Assembly: GCA_036937835.1 (NCBI GenBank)
Contig: CM072876.1
Location: 196,001 to 260,000, forward strand
Source: Pampus argenteus
Taxonomy: Eukaryota; Chordata; Actinopteri; Scombriformes; Stromateidae
Length of the DNA: 64,000 nucleotides
Direction of reading: 5' to 3'
The notes under the pieces were generated by a model. It made no database searches. It was given only the letters and a program-made list of their open reading frames with translations, and had not been told where the DNA came from. Shown piece after piece: positions 48,278 to 62,266 of this stretch (positions are counted from its first letter, which is position 1; each line of letters starts with the position of its first letter). Made by a program: the position numbers and the translations under genes.

Positions 48278-48312
48278 GATGAAGTCCGGCTGCTGAGCAA
48301 TTTGATATGAAA

Positions 48313-48313
<1 letters not shown>

Positions 48314-48404
<91 letters not shown>
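48314..48404. repeat. (TA)n microsatellite in ckb intron 1
   Basis: About 45 uninterrupted TA units start some 20 bp from the ckb exon 2 splice acceptor. On the transcribed strand they lie just upstream of the 3' splice site, in the branch-point area. Confidence 0.95.
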
Positions 48405-48408
<4 letters not shown>

Positions 48409-49109
48409 AAATTAATTAATGTTCCTCCATATTCTTCAGCATTATTATTGAACTGCACAGAGCCGGTCTGGCTCGGCTCAGCTCGGTTCAGGAAACCCTT
48501 GAGGGGATCAGTGTGGAGTCTAAACCGGGAGACAGAGGCTGATTATGATCAGCTGGAGGCCGTGACGCAGCAGTAGGCCGGGTTTAACCGCAACGCTCCG
48601 GTCACCTTCAACACAACGGAAACGGGTTATGCCCGTTTAACTGGAAATCTAACGACATATTAACTATGTCGAATCAATAATCAAATCAGTAGAATGACAG
48701 AAACAGTCTGCCAGAATAAAGTGAAATTATTCAAATCAGATAAATATTTTCCTCGCTTGTTTATTTACACAGTAATAGGCCTGATGGAGACGGAACTAAA
48801 CCTCATTCAAATATTAAACGTTTATTAATTAAATTAATTGTGAAGAAATAATCAACAAACCGGTGTCGCAGTGTCTCCTGCTTGGCCTCATCCTGCACAT
48901 AACGATGTTTTTACGACTGACTAGATTTAAGACGGATTTATTTCTGAGCTTTTGTTTAAAACTGCAAAGCTTCAGGCGTCCAATCAAATCTAAACATAAC
49001 AAAAGCTTTAATGCATCAAATTAATTATTGAGAGAAACGACAGATCTGTATTTGTCCGCTGTGACTGCGCAACACCTGCAGACAGGACGGACTGCAAGGT
49101 CGTTTGGAT

Positions 49110-49187
49110 GCAGACAGACAGACAGACAGATGGATAGACAGATAGATAGATAGACAGACAGACAGATAGACAGATAGACAGATAGAC

Positions 49188-49229
<42 letters not shown>

Positions 49230-49230
49230 G
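49110..49230. repeat. GATA/GACA microsatellite in ckb intron 1
   Basis: Mixed CAGA and TAGA tetranucleotide units, reading on the minus strand as (TCTA)n/(TCTG)n. Confidence 0.9.
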
Positions 49231-49422
49231 CAGGCGCTCTGCGGGTGTGCAGCCAGTAAGCAGTCAGTAAGCAGCCAGTAAGGAGCCTCTCTTTGTTCTC
49301 TGCTTTGTCTGGTTTGTCTGATCACTGCAGAGCACGCTTCTCTGTGCGTGATGAGCTATGGAGGATGTATCGATGAAGTGATCGGCAGTGCTGTGATTGG
49401 TCAGCGTTAAAGGTGTTCCTAC

Positions 49423-49524
49423 CTGTCAGTTGGATCTGAGATGTACTCTGTACCGGGTCCGGTGCTGCTGCTGCCTCTGCTGCGGATTCTCATCCTTTTA
49501 TACCCGCCCCCCGCTTCTCATTGG
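49423..49524 (-). promoter_or_regulatory. ckb: ckb core promoter and non-coding exon 1
   Basis: On the minus strand, in order: a CCAAT box (plus-strand ATTGG at 49520-49524), a GC box GGGGGGCGGG (about 49503-49512), and a TATAAAA box (49496-49502). About 30 bp later comes the expected start site near 49468. Exon 1 would end at the consensus donor CTGACAG|GTAGGA (exon end 49423). It splices to the acceptor before 48292. Creatine kinase B genes are known to have a TATA-type promoter and a non-coding first exon. Confidence 0.8.
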
Positions 49525-50079
49525 CTCCTATTTACAGTCCATTCATTCCATTGGACAGGAAGGCCGCGGCCGGTCACTTGACGTCTCTCTCTCTCTATGT
49601 GTGTGTCTCCTACTGTCACAGGTTCAGATCCCGCAGCACTGAAGATATGTTCGCCTCTGCCTCTTGACAGCAGCTTTGTATGTTCCTCAGTCACCGATTC
49701 ACTTCTGATATAATGACAACGACAGTAATACCAAACCTTACAGTAAACACACAAAGTGTTTCACATTAAAACAAATAAACAGATCATTTACAATAAAACG
49801 AGATTAACACAATGATATATAATACAGTTCAATTAAAAGAGAATAAATGAGTGGATCCTTATTATAAAATATATTCTCCTGTAGTCTCAGCTTTACATAT
49901 GTGTTCATCAAACTGCAGATGTTTGTTTCATTTCAGCTGTTTGCTTTGTTCTGCATTTCAGTGCAGTGACCTTTATTACTGAAGCCTGCTGGTTCATCGA
50001 GCTGCATGTTCACTCAAACTAAAGCACACCTGTGTCAGGTTCTATTCCAGCAGAAATACAGAGACATCATAGTTTTAAC
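49525..50079. other. Upstream of ckb, nothing recognised
   Basis: AT-rich sequence with a CT/GT run near 49589-49605. No exon was seen. Confidence 0.5.
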
Positions 50080-50150
50080 CAAATCAAAATGAAATTTTAT
50101 TTGTATAGCCCAAAGTCACAAAATACATTTGTCTCGGAGGGCTTCATCAA
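50080..50150 (-). mobile_element. LINE family B 3' end remnant
   Basis: AAATGAAATTTTATTTGTAT followed by AGCCCAAAGTCACAAAATAC is the reverse of the family B terminus seen at 44230-44270. Only about 70 bp are present. Confidence 0.8.
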
Positions 50151-50892
50151 CCATCCAAAACGACACAGGCAACTAAATAAAAATATAATAACTCTTTAAA
50201 GCTATAAATCTTATTTTAAGGACAAATACATAAAAGCTTCTCGACAAACGTGTAGTTTCTGCTTCAGCTGAACATCAATGAAACAACAGACTGACCTTAG
50301 TGACAGAGCACTTTCTCCTGCAGCTTTAAATTATTCATCACCTGCAGGAATGAGTGTGTGTGTGTGTCTTATTTCTGCTCCATCAGTCTAAACCCACCCA
50401 CACTGAGTCTACAGCAGCTATGTGAGGCCTAACTAAGCTAAATGCTAATGTCAGCATGTTAACATATACATTGATGTTTAGCAGGTTTAATGTTCACAAT
50501 GTTAGCATGCTAAACAGTAAGCAATAAACAGAAAGTACAGCTAAAGCAGACTAAGCAGGGGCCTTCTAATCTACTAGCAAGGTACAACATGTAAGATTGG
50601 CCAACTGATCCAAAAAAATATATGTAGTTCAGAGGAATAAAGTGGATGAGCCAAACAATGAAGGTATGGGAAAGAGTAGAGTCTAGAAGCTAGACTAAGG
50701 GCAGAAGTGAGCATTTGTGAGCAGCAGTATGGTTTCATGCCAAAAAAGAGTACTACAGATACTCTGTGGAGAGGTCAAAGATAGATTGAAAAATAAATAA
50801 ATAAATAATATAAATAAATAAATGAATAAATAAATTATATATATACTGTATATATATCATATATATATATATCACATATATAGATATCACAG

Positions 50893-50968
<76 letters not shown>
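50893..50968. repeat. (TCTA)n microsatellite abutting the LINE 3' end
   Basis: About 18 TATC units end exactly where the reversed LINE tail (ATCAAATCAAATC) begins. Confidence 0.95.
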
Positions 50969-52770
<1,802 letters not shown>

Positions 52771-55700
52771 TTACACTTGGTTTCTGAAAGAAACTTGCCT
52801 CCAACTTATATTACCATTTTTTGACTATACTGACATTCATCAAAATGCATCAAAAACTGACCTTCTTCCTCTCAGTACAGCATACAATAATCTCTGTATA
52901 GTTGCTCTTGGGTGTTCCTGTAACACGGATGCTTCAGTATTAATAATCTAATGATGTCATATATAATAATATATGAGGGACCAAACCATTAATTTTACTA
53001 CAATACGTTAACTACATCAAGCTCATAATACTTGTACTTTCATGCAGGATTTTTACTTGTAATGGAATATTTTACATTGCTTATCAGTATTTTTAGGATG
53101 ATCCTGTATACCTCTGCATTCATCTGTCAGCTATGAAATAAAGAACTTCCATGTTCCTTCTTTTTTGCACTATTTCTCTTCACTTCTTTGTTTCTGTTTC
53201 TGTGAACCTGCAATCAGGAGTGTATCTGACTTCAGAAGAAATGTTGTGTTCACTGTTTTATTGTGTTGACTCTACAAGAAGCAGCTGATCAGACCTGAAT
53301 ACAAACCAACCCCCCCAACCCTGTAACTCTGTCTCAGTCTGTTGAACAAAAACAAGTTTCTCAGCTGACAGCAGTCACCCTACTACCTACCATTCATGCC
53401 CCTTTAAATCTGTATAGTGGAGTAGTCCGATTTACATAGTGAAGGTGAACCTCGGGGATGACTCACTCAGTGAGGCTGTGTGTCTGTGATCTGAATGTTA
53501 AATAAAGTTTTGTGTGTTTGAACAAAGTGTGCTGGCAGCAGAGTTCATGGTGCTGTTCATTTGGGCTCCAGTGCCCTCACTGCCACTCTGCCTGGATGAT
53601 TACCAGGCAACCAGCAGCTGACGGCCATGCCTGCTTTGTCCATGGATAGAGGGGAAGACTGTGGGAGAAGATTTTAGTGTCCTGTTTCTGAAAACGCAAA
53701 ACAGCTCAGTTTTTATATGAAATGTCTAGTTTAAGATTATCAAACTTAATAAAACTTTGTTATTGGAACTGAAAGATTCTGATGTCTGATGAGAAGTTTA
53801 TCTGAAGCTAATATGAAGCTTCAAATCCAGTAGATATGTTTCAACGTTACAGTGGCCAAGTCTTTATTTTTGTTCCTATACTTCCACCACAGCTCAACAG
53901 GGAAACACAAAGAACAGAACCATCAACATCAATTTTACCAATGAAGTCCCATTCTCTTCACCGTCAAGGGAAATGTTGAGATTAGTGTGAATTATAACTA
54001 AACAGGATAATTTTAAGAAGGCTACACATTTATATCAATAAAACATTTTAATCACTGAAATAGTTTAAAATTATTGATTTCTGTAGTAGTAGTCATGTAA
54101 TAAATGGGATAATGTATAGCGAGCAGGTAATTATTCCAAAAAACACCACTGACAGAGTGATGTCAGGAACTGCATCACCAGTATTTTGTCCCTTTAAGAA
54201 TTCAACTTGAGAAGAAAATGTCCATAAGACATCTTTTTGCTCTGCCTACTTTCTTGTGCAGAACTTGTGTTGAACTGAAACTGTGCTGTTCTGATTGTAC
54301 GACAGGTGAAACAAACAACCTGCTGTCTGATGGACTGGTGGAGGCTGACACCAGATAATCCAGCAGATTATCAAGCAGGATGAGCTGCTAGGGGACACGA
54401 TGTCCTGCAGGGACACCTGACTGCATTGTCCTGCTCTGTCAATCACATCTCCATGACAATCTGCAGCATCACTGACCAACACAATACACAATCCCACAAT
54501 GCACTGCTTCACATGTTCTAGAGAAATAAGGGACCACTCACACAGTCTTCTTGTAAACTGTTCCTTTAAATGATTCTGATGCAGCTATGTGTGTGTGTGT
54601 AGTGTGTATTAGAACTCATGCACTGACTGTTAACTGTTATGTAAGTCAGAACAAGCTGATCCCTCACGTGCACACACACCGTGTGTGTGTGTGTGTGTGT
54701 ATTCTGAAAGAACTAAGCCTCTTTGTGGCAGTAGCAGACTCATTAATTGAAGGTTGATTGTTTGATTCCCAGAAAAACATGTTAACAACATTAAAGGATC
54801 ATTCTGCTGATTTTCTATATTTTCTTCATGTTTGGATCCACACCAACATGAACTAATATACTAACAAGTAATGTGTGTGTATCCAAATCCTGATATATTT
54901 TCTTCCTCTCCAAACCTTTACTGTTGTCCAAAAACTATTAAAAACAGATCAGTGAGGCACACCGCTGCACAGGGTGACCTGAAATATGACCTTTCTGTTA
55001 GTTTTATTTATTGATTTTGGGAGCGTTTCAGTCTCCTCATTGTGACACACAGGTCTGATGTTTTCAGCTCTTCAGTGATGTTTACGTCACCTGCTTCATG
55101 TACATCAACATTTATTATCTTGTTACTCCTCAGACAAGCAAAAAACATTTTTTTATTCAATTTCTTGGAATTTTCTGCCTTTGCACTGAAAGAAACAACT
55201 GCAAATAAAAATAGGTAGATAAAAATGTGCCTACAGTTTATGATACTAGTTAGCTTTATAAATCATGTCATATAATTAACCATTTCCTCTAATTGAAGCT
55301 ACAACTGCTCTATTTGATTGTAGGTAGCAGCAGCTTGGAGTGTCTGGTTAAGGCAGTTAGTGGTGGCAGCACATGATGATTTTCATCATTGATTCATATT
55401 GATTATTGATCTTGATTAATTGGTATATAAAATGTAGTGAAAATGGCCATCAGACTTTCATAAAGGCCAAGATGACATCGTCAAATGTAATGTAGGTGAA
55501 CAACATTTTTCTATTTTTACTGGATTAAAGACCTTCTGCTTTGTTCAATATACACTCTAGTGTTTCTGTCAGACTTAATTCATGCAAACAGTCACTGATT
55601 CAGGAGCTGTAGACATTTTCATTGTTTTATTTAATTTGTTTAAAGTGAATCAAATTTTTGTCTTTTGGTTGAGGAAGAGGTTAAGTCACATGCTTCATGT

Positions 55701-56212
55701 ACATCATTATTTATTCACTAAGTGTTTTACACTTTTATCCACCTCAGACAGGAGTTATTACTTTTTACAGATTTTCATACAAAATGTTTCCATGCTTCCA
55801 TGTGAATAAAACAGGACGTCAGAGTGAAACAGAAATAAATAAATAAAATACATTTATTTCTGTCTGCAGAGAAGTAAAACTACATCTGTGTACAGAAACA
55901 CTGTCACATGGTCATATAATAATCACCATTATTGTCAGAGTATTATCATTGTTTAACACACAGCTTCACCTGCAGAACATCATCAGTGTGTACATTACTG
56001 CAGTACTCACAGCAGTACTCTCTCAGAGTTCTGTGTGTTCTGACATCACACACTCTATCTGTTATGTAACACTCTGTCACACACTCCAGGTGCATTGTGG
56101 GACATTAAGAGGTGACTGTGGTCGTTTAGGAGCAAATGCAAATCTAAACCCGTTTAATCCCTGTCACCAAGGCAACCAACACAATATATCTTTCTCTTGC
56201 TGTCTCTCTCTC

Positions 56213-56291
<79 letters not shown>

Positions 56292-57057
56292 AACACACAC
56301 ATATAGACACAGTTTATTGATTCACAGTGAAAACGACTGAATCTGTGATGGAAGTGGCAGAAGAGAAATCTGGTTGGCTGTTGAAGAAGAGGCTGTTACA
56401 TAACAGGAGATGTCTGAAAAAATGAGAATAAAGTCAGGGAGCAAGGACACAAGGGAAGGAAGAAAGGAAGGAAAGAAGGAAAGACAAATGATTGAAGAAT
56501 GAGGATGAAATGGAAGGGATGGAGAGATAAATAAGTAATAAAGTCAGAGAGGAAGTGAAAGAGAAGGGACATGTGGGGGAAGGAAAAGAGGCAGCAAGGA
56601 GAAAAGGATAAGTTAGAAAGTAAGGGAGGAAAGAGATAAAGAGGAGAGTGAAGAGGAAGTGAAAAGGAAACAAAGTGAGGACAGAGAAACAAAAAGAGGA
56701 AGGCAGAGAGGAAGGAAAATATTTTTAGATGAGAGGAAATGGAGGGAGGGAGTGCAGGAAGAAAGGTAAGAAGACTGGAAGGAGAGATGAAAACAGTCCG
56801 AACGATTCATGGAGGTAGATGGACACAGGAAAGGAAAAGGATGGAGAAGGAGGACACAAACAAAGGAGTACAGAGGAGTGAAAGGAGGAAACAAAGAGAG
56901 GGGAGGGGTGGAGGGTCAGCAGCAGAATAATCTGGGGCACTAAGGACCACGTGGTCATCACCATGACAACTAGCTCCCTCAGTGATTTGCTGCTGGAAGA
57001 ACTGCAGTGCTGCAGAGGATCCACCAGGAGGAGACAACGAGTTCTGATCACTGCTGC
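52771..57057. other. Long intergenic stretch, no gene recognised
   Basis: This holds (TG)n tracts near 54589-54600 and 54682-54699, (CT)n(CA)n at 56203-56290, and a purine-rich plus strand from about 56395 to 56915. Open frames are either low-complexity (Phe/Ser/Leu/Pro-rich on the minus strand over the purine tract) or lack any recognisable domain. Confidence 0.6.
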
Positions 57058-57235
57058 TTGATGTAGTTAAAGTACTGCAGTAACAGTACATAAGTATTGT
57101 GATCTTGATGTAGTTAAAGTACTGCAGTAACAGTACATAAGTATAGTGATCTTGATGTAGTTAAAGTACTGCAGTAACAGTACATAAGTATAGTGATCTT
57201 GATGTAGTTAAAGTACTGCAGTATCAGTAGTGACT
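57058..57235. repeat. 47-bp tandem repeat, nearly four copies
   Basis: The unit begins CTTGATGTAGTTAAAGTACT and contains GCAGTAACAGTACATAAGTA. Copies start at 57058, 57105, 57152 and 57199 (partial) and are almost identical. Confidence 0.93.
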
Positions 57236-57365
57236 GATATATTATTATATATGACATCATTAGATTATTAATACTGAAGCATCAGTGTTAGAGCAGCATG
57301 TTACCGTTGTTGCTGCTGGAGGTGGAGCTAGTTTCAACTACTTTATATACAGTTAGCTAGTTTAG

Positions 57366-57645
57366 TCCAGTGGTTCCCAACCTAGGGGTCGGGGCCCTCC
57401 AAAGGGTCACCAGATAAATCTGAGGGGTCGTGAGATGATTAATGGGAGAGGAAAGAAGAAGAAACAAAGTTCTGATACACAAATCTGTTTTCAGCTTTTG
57501 GACTTTTTCTCTAATCTTTGATTTTTGCTGAAATATTGGATCATTTGAACATTTATTGAAATGAAACCATGTGAGACTATCACCATTTCCGTATCTAAAC
57601 GTCCAACTTATTAACTGCAGTGTTTTGTTTGACACTTTTGGATTC
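57366..57645. mobile_element. Probable hAT-type non-autonomous element
   Basis: CAGTGGTTCCCAACCTAGGG at 57369 is a characteristic hAT-like terminus. The body (GGGGTCGTGAGATGATTAAT) is familiar as a dispersed fish repeat. The right terminus was not found, so it may be truncated. Confidence 0.5.
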
Positions 57646-58725
57646 CAGAACTGTGATCTTTAATAATAGACAAATTATGTTAAAGCACACAAACACCATC
57701 CTGAACATACAACAATTCATCACATGGACTGTAACCTATCAGCAGCAGTGATATCTCATAAATGTAATCAATGATAAGTTTGTAGAGCTCCTATCTAAAC
57801 CAACTTCACAAGGTGTGTCACAACTAAGGATAAAATAAGAAGAACATTAACAGCAAAATAAAATGTTGACTCTTGTGTGAATTAAAAGACACACACAAAA
57901 GTAATTAACCAACGTTACCTTAATAAATACACCTTTGATTGGCCTCTTACAGACGCAGCCTGTTGTGTTGTTGACATATGTGTGGTTTATGGATCTGGCC
58001 CCTGAAGGCGTTGGAAGGTTTGTTTGATGCATATGGGCCGTTTCCCCCTGCTGCCAGTATTTGTGCTACGATAGGCTAAACACATCTTGGACCTGTCAAT
58101 CTACTGTATGCAGAGAGATGAACATTTTAAACCAGAGAGAGCTGCATCTTCTGACCTTCTATCAGTTCAATAGTTCTAGTTGTTCTGTTTAACCAACAGC
58201 TGAACAAACACATCCTGAACAAACACCCTGAACATTTTGGAAGTGAAGCAAGAAAAGTTTGGAGACAGAAAATTGATCAAGGCATCAGGTTTTTACAGAG
58301 GAGGAAGATTAACTCAGTTCAAACCTCACAGGTTGCAGATCTGATAGTTTCAGCTGTTTAACATTGTCAAGCTTAATTTGCTTAATTATAATGCTGCAGT
58401 TGCAGCCAGTTGTAGGCTCAGTTGCTTTGTGTGGAACACCTTTTGGGTTTGTTGATCAGGCATGGTTCATTATAAATTTAAATATTAATCAAATGCTGCA
58501 TCGTACGCAGACATTTGAAAAGTGGTGGTGTTCTATCTGAAGGCAGTAATTGTTGCTGGTCCATTAGACCTGCAGCAGCTGAACTTTACATCTGGATATT
58601 AATCCAGCTTTGCTTTGGCTCCTTGGGACGAACATTAGTTTCTTGCAGAGGTCCAGCCCACCTCAGAGCATCAGAGTAAAAGATGGAGTTATTGAACCTG
58701 AGGCGTTCCAGCTGTCTGTGACTCC
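57646..58725. other. Intergenic DNA downstream of the peripherin-like gene
   Basis: No coding similarity or repeat was recognised. The part next to 58725 is the expected 3' UTR. Confidence 0.45.
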
Positions 58726-60976
58726 TCAGCCGCTCACTGCAATCTGCTGTGACGGCACCTCCTGCTCGGCAGCAGTGGTCGGGATGTTGATGTTTGGGTC
58801 GTCGTCAGCCTGATAACATTTCCCCAGATTCTTGATGATGTTAAAGTTGGATCGGGCAGTTTCTGCCAGGCTGTTTTCCAGAATCCAGCCATCTGACTCT
58901 GAGTCCGGTTCACCCAGCCGCAGAACGTTCTCCATGGCCGTCTGCAGATAACGGACACCCGTCAGAACCAGCAGCTGGTGGGAGGAGAAAATCATATCAT
59001 GTAGTATAGCATGGGCTTCTGCATATCTGCAGAAACACTGTGTTTTTGTTTAACAGACATAGATTCCAAACAAAACTGGACCAAGAATGACTTGAAGAAA
59101 GAATTCTCCTATACTTGCTGCTTCCATCTCTGCACAGAGAGGAAATAGATTTGGCTGTAGTATTTCAACCTAAATCAGCATGGATGTTTGCTCTGTTGAC
59201 CCACAACAGTTGAAAATGTTCACTGCAGCACCTCAAACAGCCAGATGAGCAGCACAGTGAGGCCGATGGACTGCATGATGCCGGTATAGTGCTCGAGCAG
59301 CGCTTGGCGGCAGCCCCTCCTCCACAGGTTCAGCTGCTGGCTCTGCTGGTCGTAGTTGAAGTGGGCCGAGCTGTTGCTGACCTGCTGCTGGATGCAGGGC
59401 CGTGGGGAGAAGGTGCTGCAGCAGCTGAAGGGTACGCCATCCATCAGGTACTTCCCCTCTACATTACTCCTCAGGCGGCTGCCAGGGAGGAGCAGAGGGG
59501 GCTGTTAGAGGGGGAACTGCTGCAACTCCTGCTACTACTATAGCCATTACTATTACTACTAGTAGGGCCACTAACTACTATTACTACTACTTGCACTAGT
59601 ACTATTACTACAGTCACTACACCATGTGTTAGGAAGTAGGGCTGACATTTCTACAGTGTTTAAAAACTCAATTATTGTCTCATTGAACAGATTCTCTCTA
59701 AATCCAGATTATATTGAGAACCTGGGTTGAACCTGCTAGTTAAACCTAATTAATCCCATGACCTTTGGCCCCACTATCTTCCAGGATTAACTGCAGTGCA
59801 CCAGTGGCATAATTCTGAAAATACTATGCTTACTGTCTGCTGTCTGACAGATAAATACTGTCACTAATATTTCTTACTTCCTCATATTTTGTTGTTTAGG
59901 GACAACTATATGTATTACGATGTTCTGTAGAGCTGAAATCAAATCATCAATGGTTTCTGGTGTGGTACTTTGTCCAAATCCTCCTGTTGAGATGTAGTGG
60001 ATGAACTTTCACTTTGAAATAAAGAAATGACCAAATCTGTTGCAGCCTGAGACCTGAAATAGTCACAAACAGTATCACAGACAACTCCCCTCCATCACTG
60101 GTTGTGTCCCATTCACCACCAGGAAGATTTGATACTGTAGATCCCAAGAGATCCATTACCTAACCTCAACATCATTTTACAGGATTCTCCAAAACCCAAA
60201 AGAACAACTGGGTTCTAGTGGCCCTCTCGATCTTATAGACTCTGCTGAGGAATTAGTAAAATTGACTAGAAAGTAAAGTCAGATTGAGCAGAAGGTTGTT
60301 GTTGTTTTATTAAATTGCTTACATTAATTTACTTCAATTTGATCACTGAACCAATAGAACAGACATTAGCTGTAGCTAGCCAACACGACACGACATAAAC
60401 AAACATACAGTGTGTGTTCATGCTGGTGTGTGCTGCCATACAAGAAACACTGCACAGACTTTTGAAATCTAACATGACCCTTAACTGGAGTCAGTTTACT
60501 GTAGAATAAATTATGGAGCAGTGAAATCTAATTAAGATCAATTTGGTTCCACAACTTTCAAAGGAATGACCAAAAATCAATAATCACCAGGATGCACTGG
60601 ATCTGTTGTAATCTACTAGATCAGTGGGCTTTACTAACATTTCTTTACATTTCTTTGACTTTCTTCATCTTATAGTAGTAGTAGTAGTTTGTTGTTGCAA
60701 TGCATCTGAATTATGGCTGCCTTTTCATAATTATTAACTGCAATGCTAGCCACCACTTAAAGCTGGGTGAAGCCGTGCAGTAACACTGAAGTGGAATAAA
60801 CTACCACTCTGTGTTCGGGAGGCAGACACGGTCAACACCTTTAAGAGTAGACTTAAGACTTTCCTTTTTGATAAAGCTTATAGTTAGGGCTGGCTCAGTT
60901 CATCCCTTAGTTATGCTGCCATAGAACTAGACTGCTGGGGGACTCACATACTCTCTCATTCTCTCTCTCTCTCTCC

Positions 60977-61029
<53 letters not shown>

Positions 61030-61030
61030 G

Positions 61031-61093
<63 letters not shown>

Positions 61094-62266
61094 ATGTTAC
61101 TAACTAAACTTCTTCCCCAGAGTTTCTGTGCTCTCTCGTCCAGCAGGTTCTTGTGGACTGTGTCTGCTGCTGTGGTCCTGCGTGGCGTCTACTGCTTACC
61201 ATATCCCCATTACAAATTATAGTTAGTTAATGATTTGCTGCTGTGCATCTGTATCTCTATCACAGGTTTCACTGTTACTGTAATAATTCATCATTCATTG
61301 TAACCTATTCTTATCATCCATTGTAATTCATTATAATTCATTGTGAGCGTACAATATGTGTGTGCTGATTTGTTCTGTACATGTGACATCATTGCACGTC
61401 TGTCCGTCCTGGGAGAGGGATCCCTCCTCTGTGGCTCTTCCTGAGGTTTCTTCCACCTTTTTCCCTGTTAAAAGGTTTTTTGGTGGGCAAGTTTTTTCTC
61501 ACTCGAATCGAGGGTCTAAGGACAGAGGGTGTCACTCCCTGTACAGATTGTAAAGCCTTCTGAGACAAATGTATTTTGTGATTTTGGGCTATATAAATAA
61601 ACTTTGATTTGATTTGATTTGTCCAGCAGGAATTGCTGCTACCATCAAGACTCCAGTGAATCCCAGCAGAAGCAGCTTCCCTTACCTCACCACAGTGCTG
61701 CTGGTCATGTCCAGGTAGCGGTTGCTGATCCACTGGACCTGGAACCAATCACGGTATCCGGTGTTCCCACAGCACTGGAACTGGATCTGCAGAAGGTCCA
61801 GAGTCCTCTTCAGGTAGCAGCGGCCAGGTGTGTCCGTGTCTTTGTAGTACCGCATGGCACTCCGCAGTCCCAAGAACAGCGACTCCTCCAGCTGGCTGCG
61901 GATGCTATAGCACATGAGCGCCCCTGCCAGAACACAGGAGGTGAAGAAGAAGGTGCAAATGACGTATGGCATCATCACCACCTTCCAGCGCAGGAATTTG
62001 TTGGTGTCAGTACAATCCAGGCAAATCTTCCCACCCAGGAAGTTGATGCAGCAAGCTGCCAGGCCCGTAGCAATCAGCATATGTGGTGCATACAGCACTC
62101 CCTGCTCTGACATCACCTCCTGCCATTTGTGAATCTCTACTTTAAGGAATAAGCCCAGGCCAAAGAGGGTAGCACCCGTCACCACAGAGATCCAGTTGAG
62201 CAGACAGAGGACCTCAGCGAGCTTCTCTCTTTCCTCCTTGGTAAAGGTCACCTTACCAACCGCCAT
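58726..62266 (-). CDS. Peripherin-2/ROM1-like photoreceptor tetraspanin
   Basis: Peripherin-2 and ROM1 shape and hold the rims of photoreceptor outer-segment discs. Three exons join in phase: 61686-62266, 59232-59478 and 58726-58974. The product is 358 residues. From memory, the first two exons (581 and 247 bp coding) match human PRPH2 exon sizes. Four membrane segments are visible (LLNWISVVTGATLFGLGLFL first; GIMQSIGLTVLLIWLFE last). The large loop holds RYYKDTDTPGRCYLKRTLD, FQCCGNTGYRDWF, WISNRYLD, DGVPFSCCSTFSPRPC and WRRGC, giving all seven loop cysteines including the Cys after TPGR used for intersubunit disulfides. An N-glycosylation site lies in SNSSAHFNY. The ATG at 62264-62266 gives MAVGKVTF; an upstream in-frame GTG is not expected to start. 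It could be prph2, rom1 or the third fish paralogue; sequence alone does not settle this. Intron 1 holds a LINE. Confidence 0.93.
60795..61622 (+). mobile_element. LINE family B 3' fragment in intron 1 of the peripherin-like gene
   Basis: It starts within the polymerase C-terminus (LPLCVREADT region near 60810; LKTFLFDKAYS near 60850-60890). It passes through (CT)n and a (TATC)n of about 110 bp (60978-61093), then the 3' UTR from CATGTTACTAACTAAACTTC, ending in TTTGATTTGATTTGATTTG. Orientation is opposite to the host gene. Confidence 0.9.

Noticed and set aside
48307..48576. Plus-strand frame with YIYIYI repeats
   Set aside because: Translation of the (TA)n tract in ckb intron 1.
56396..57091. 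Several minus-strand frames rich in Phe, Ser, Leu and Pro that look like membrane proteins
   Set aside because: Composition follows the purine-rich strand; overlapping frames look alike and no start, domain or exon structure supports them.
61619..62132. Plus-strand frames of 163 and 72 codons
   Set aside because: Antisense shadows of exon 1 of the peripherin-like gene.
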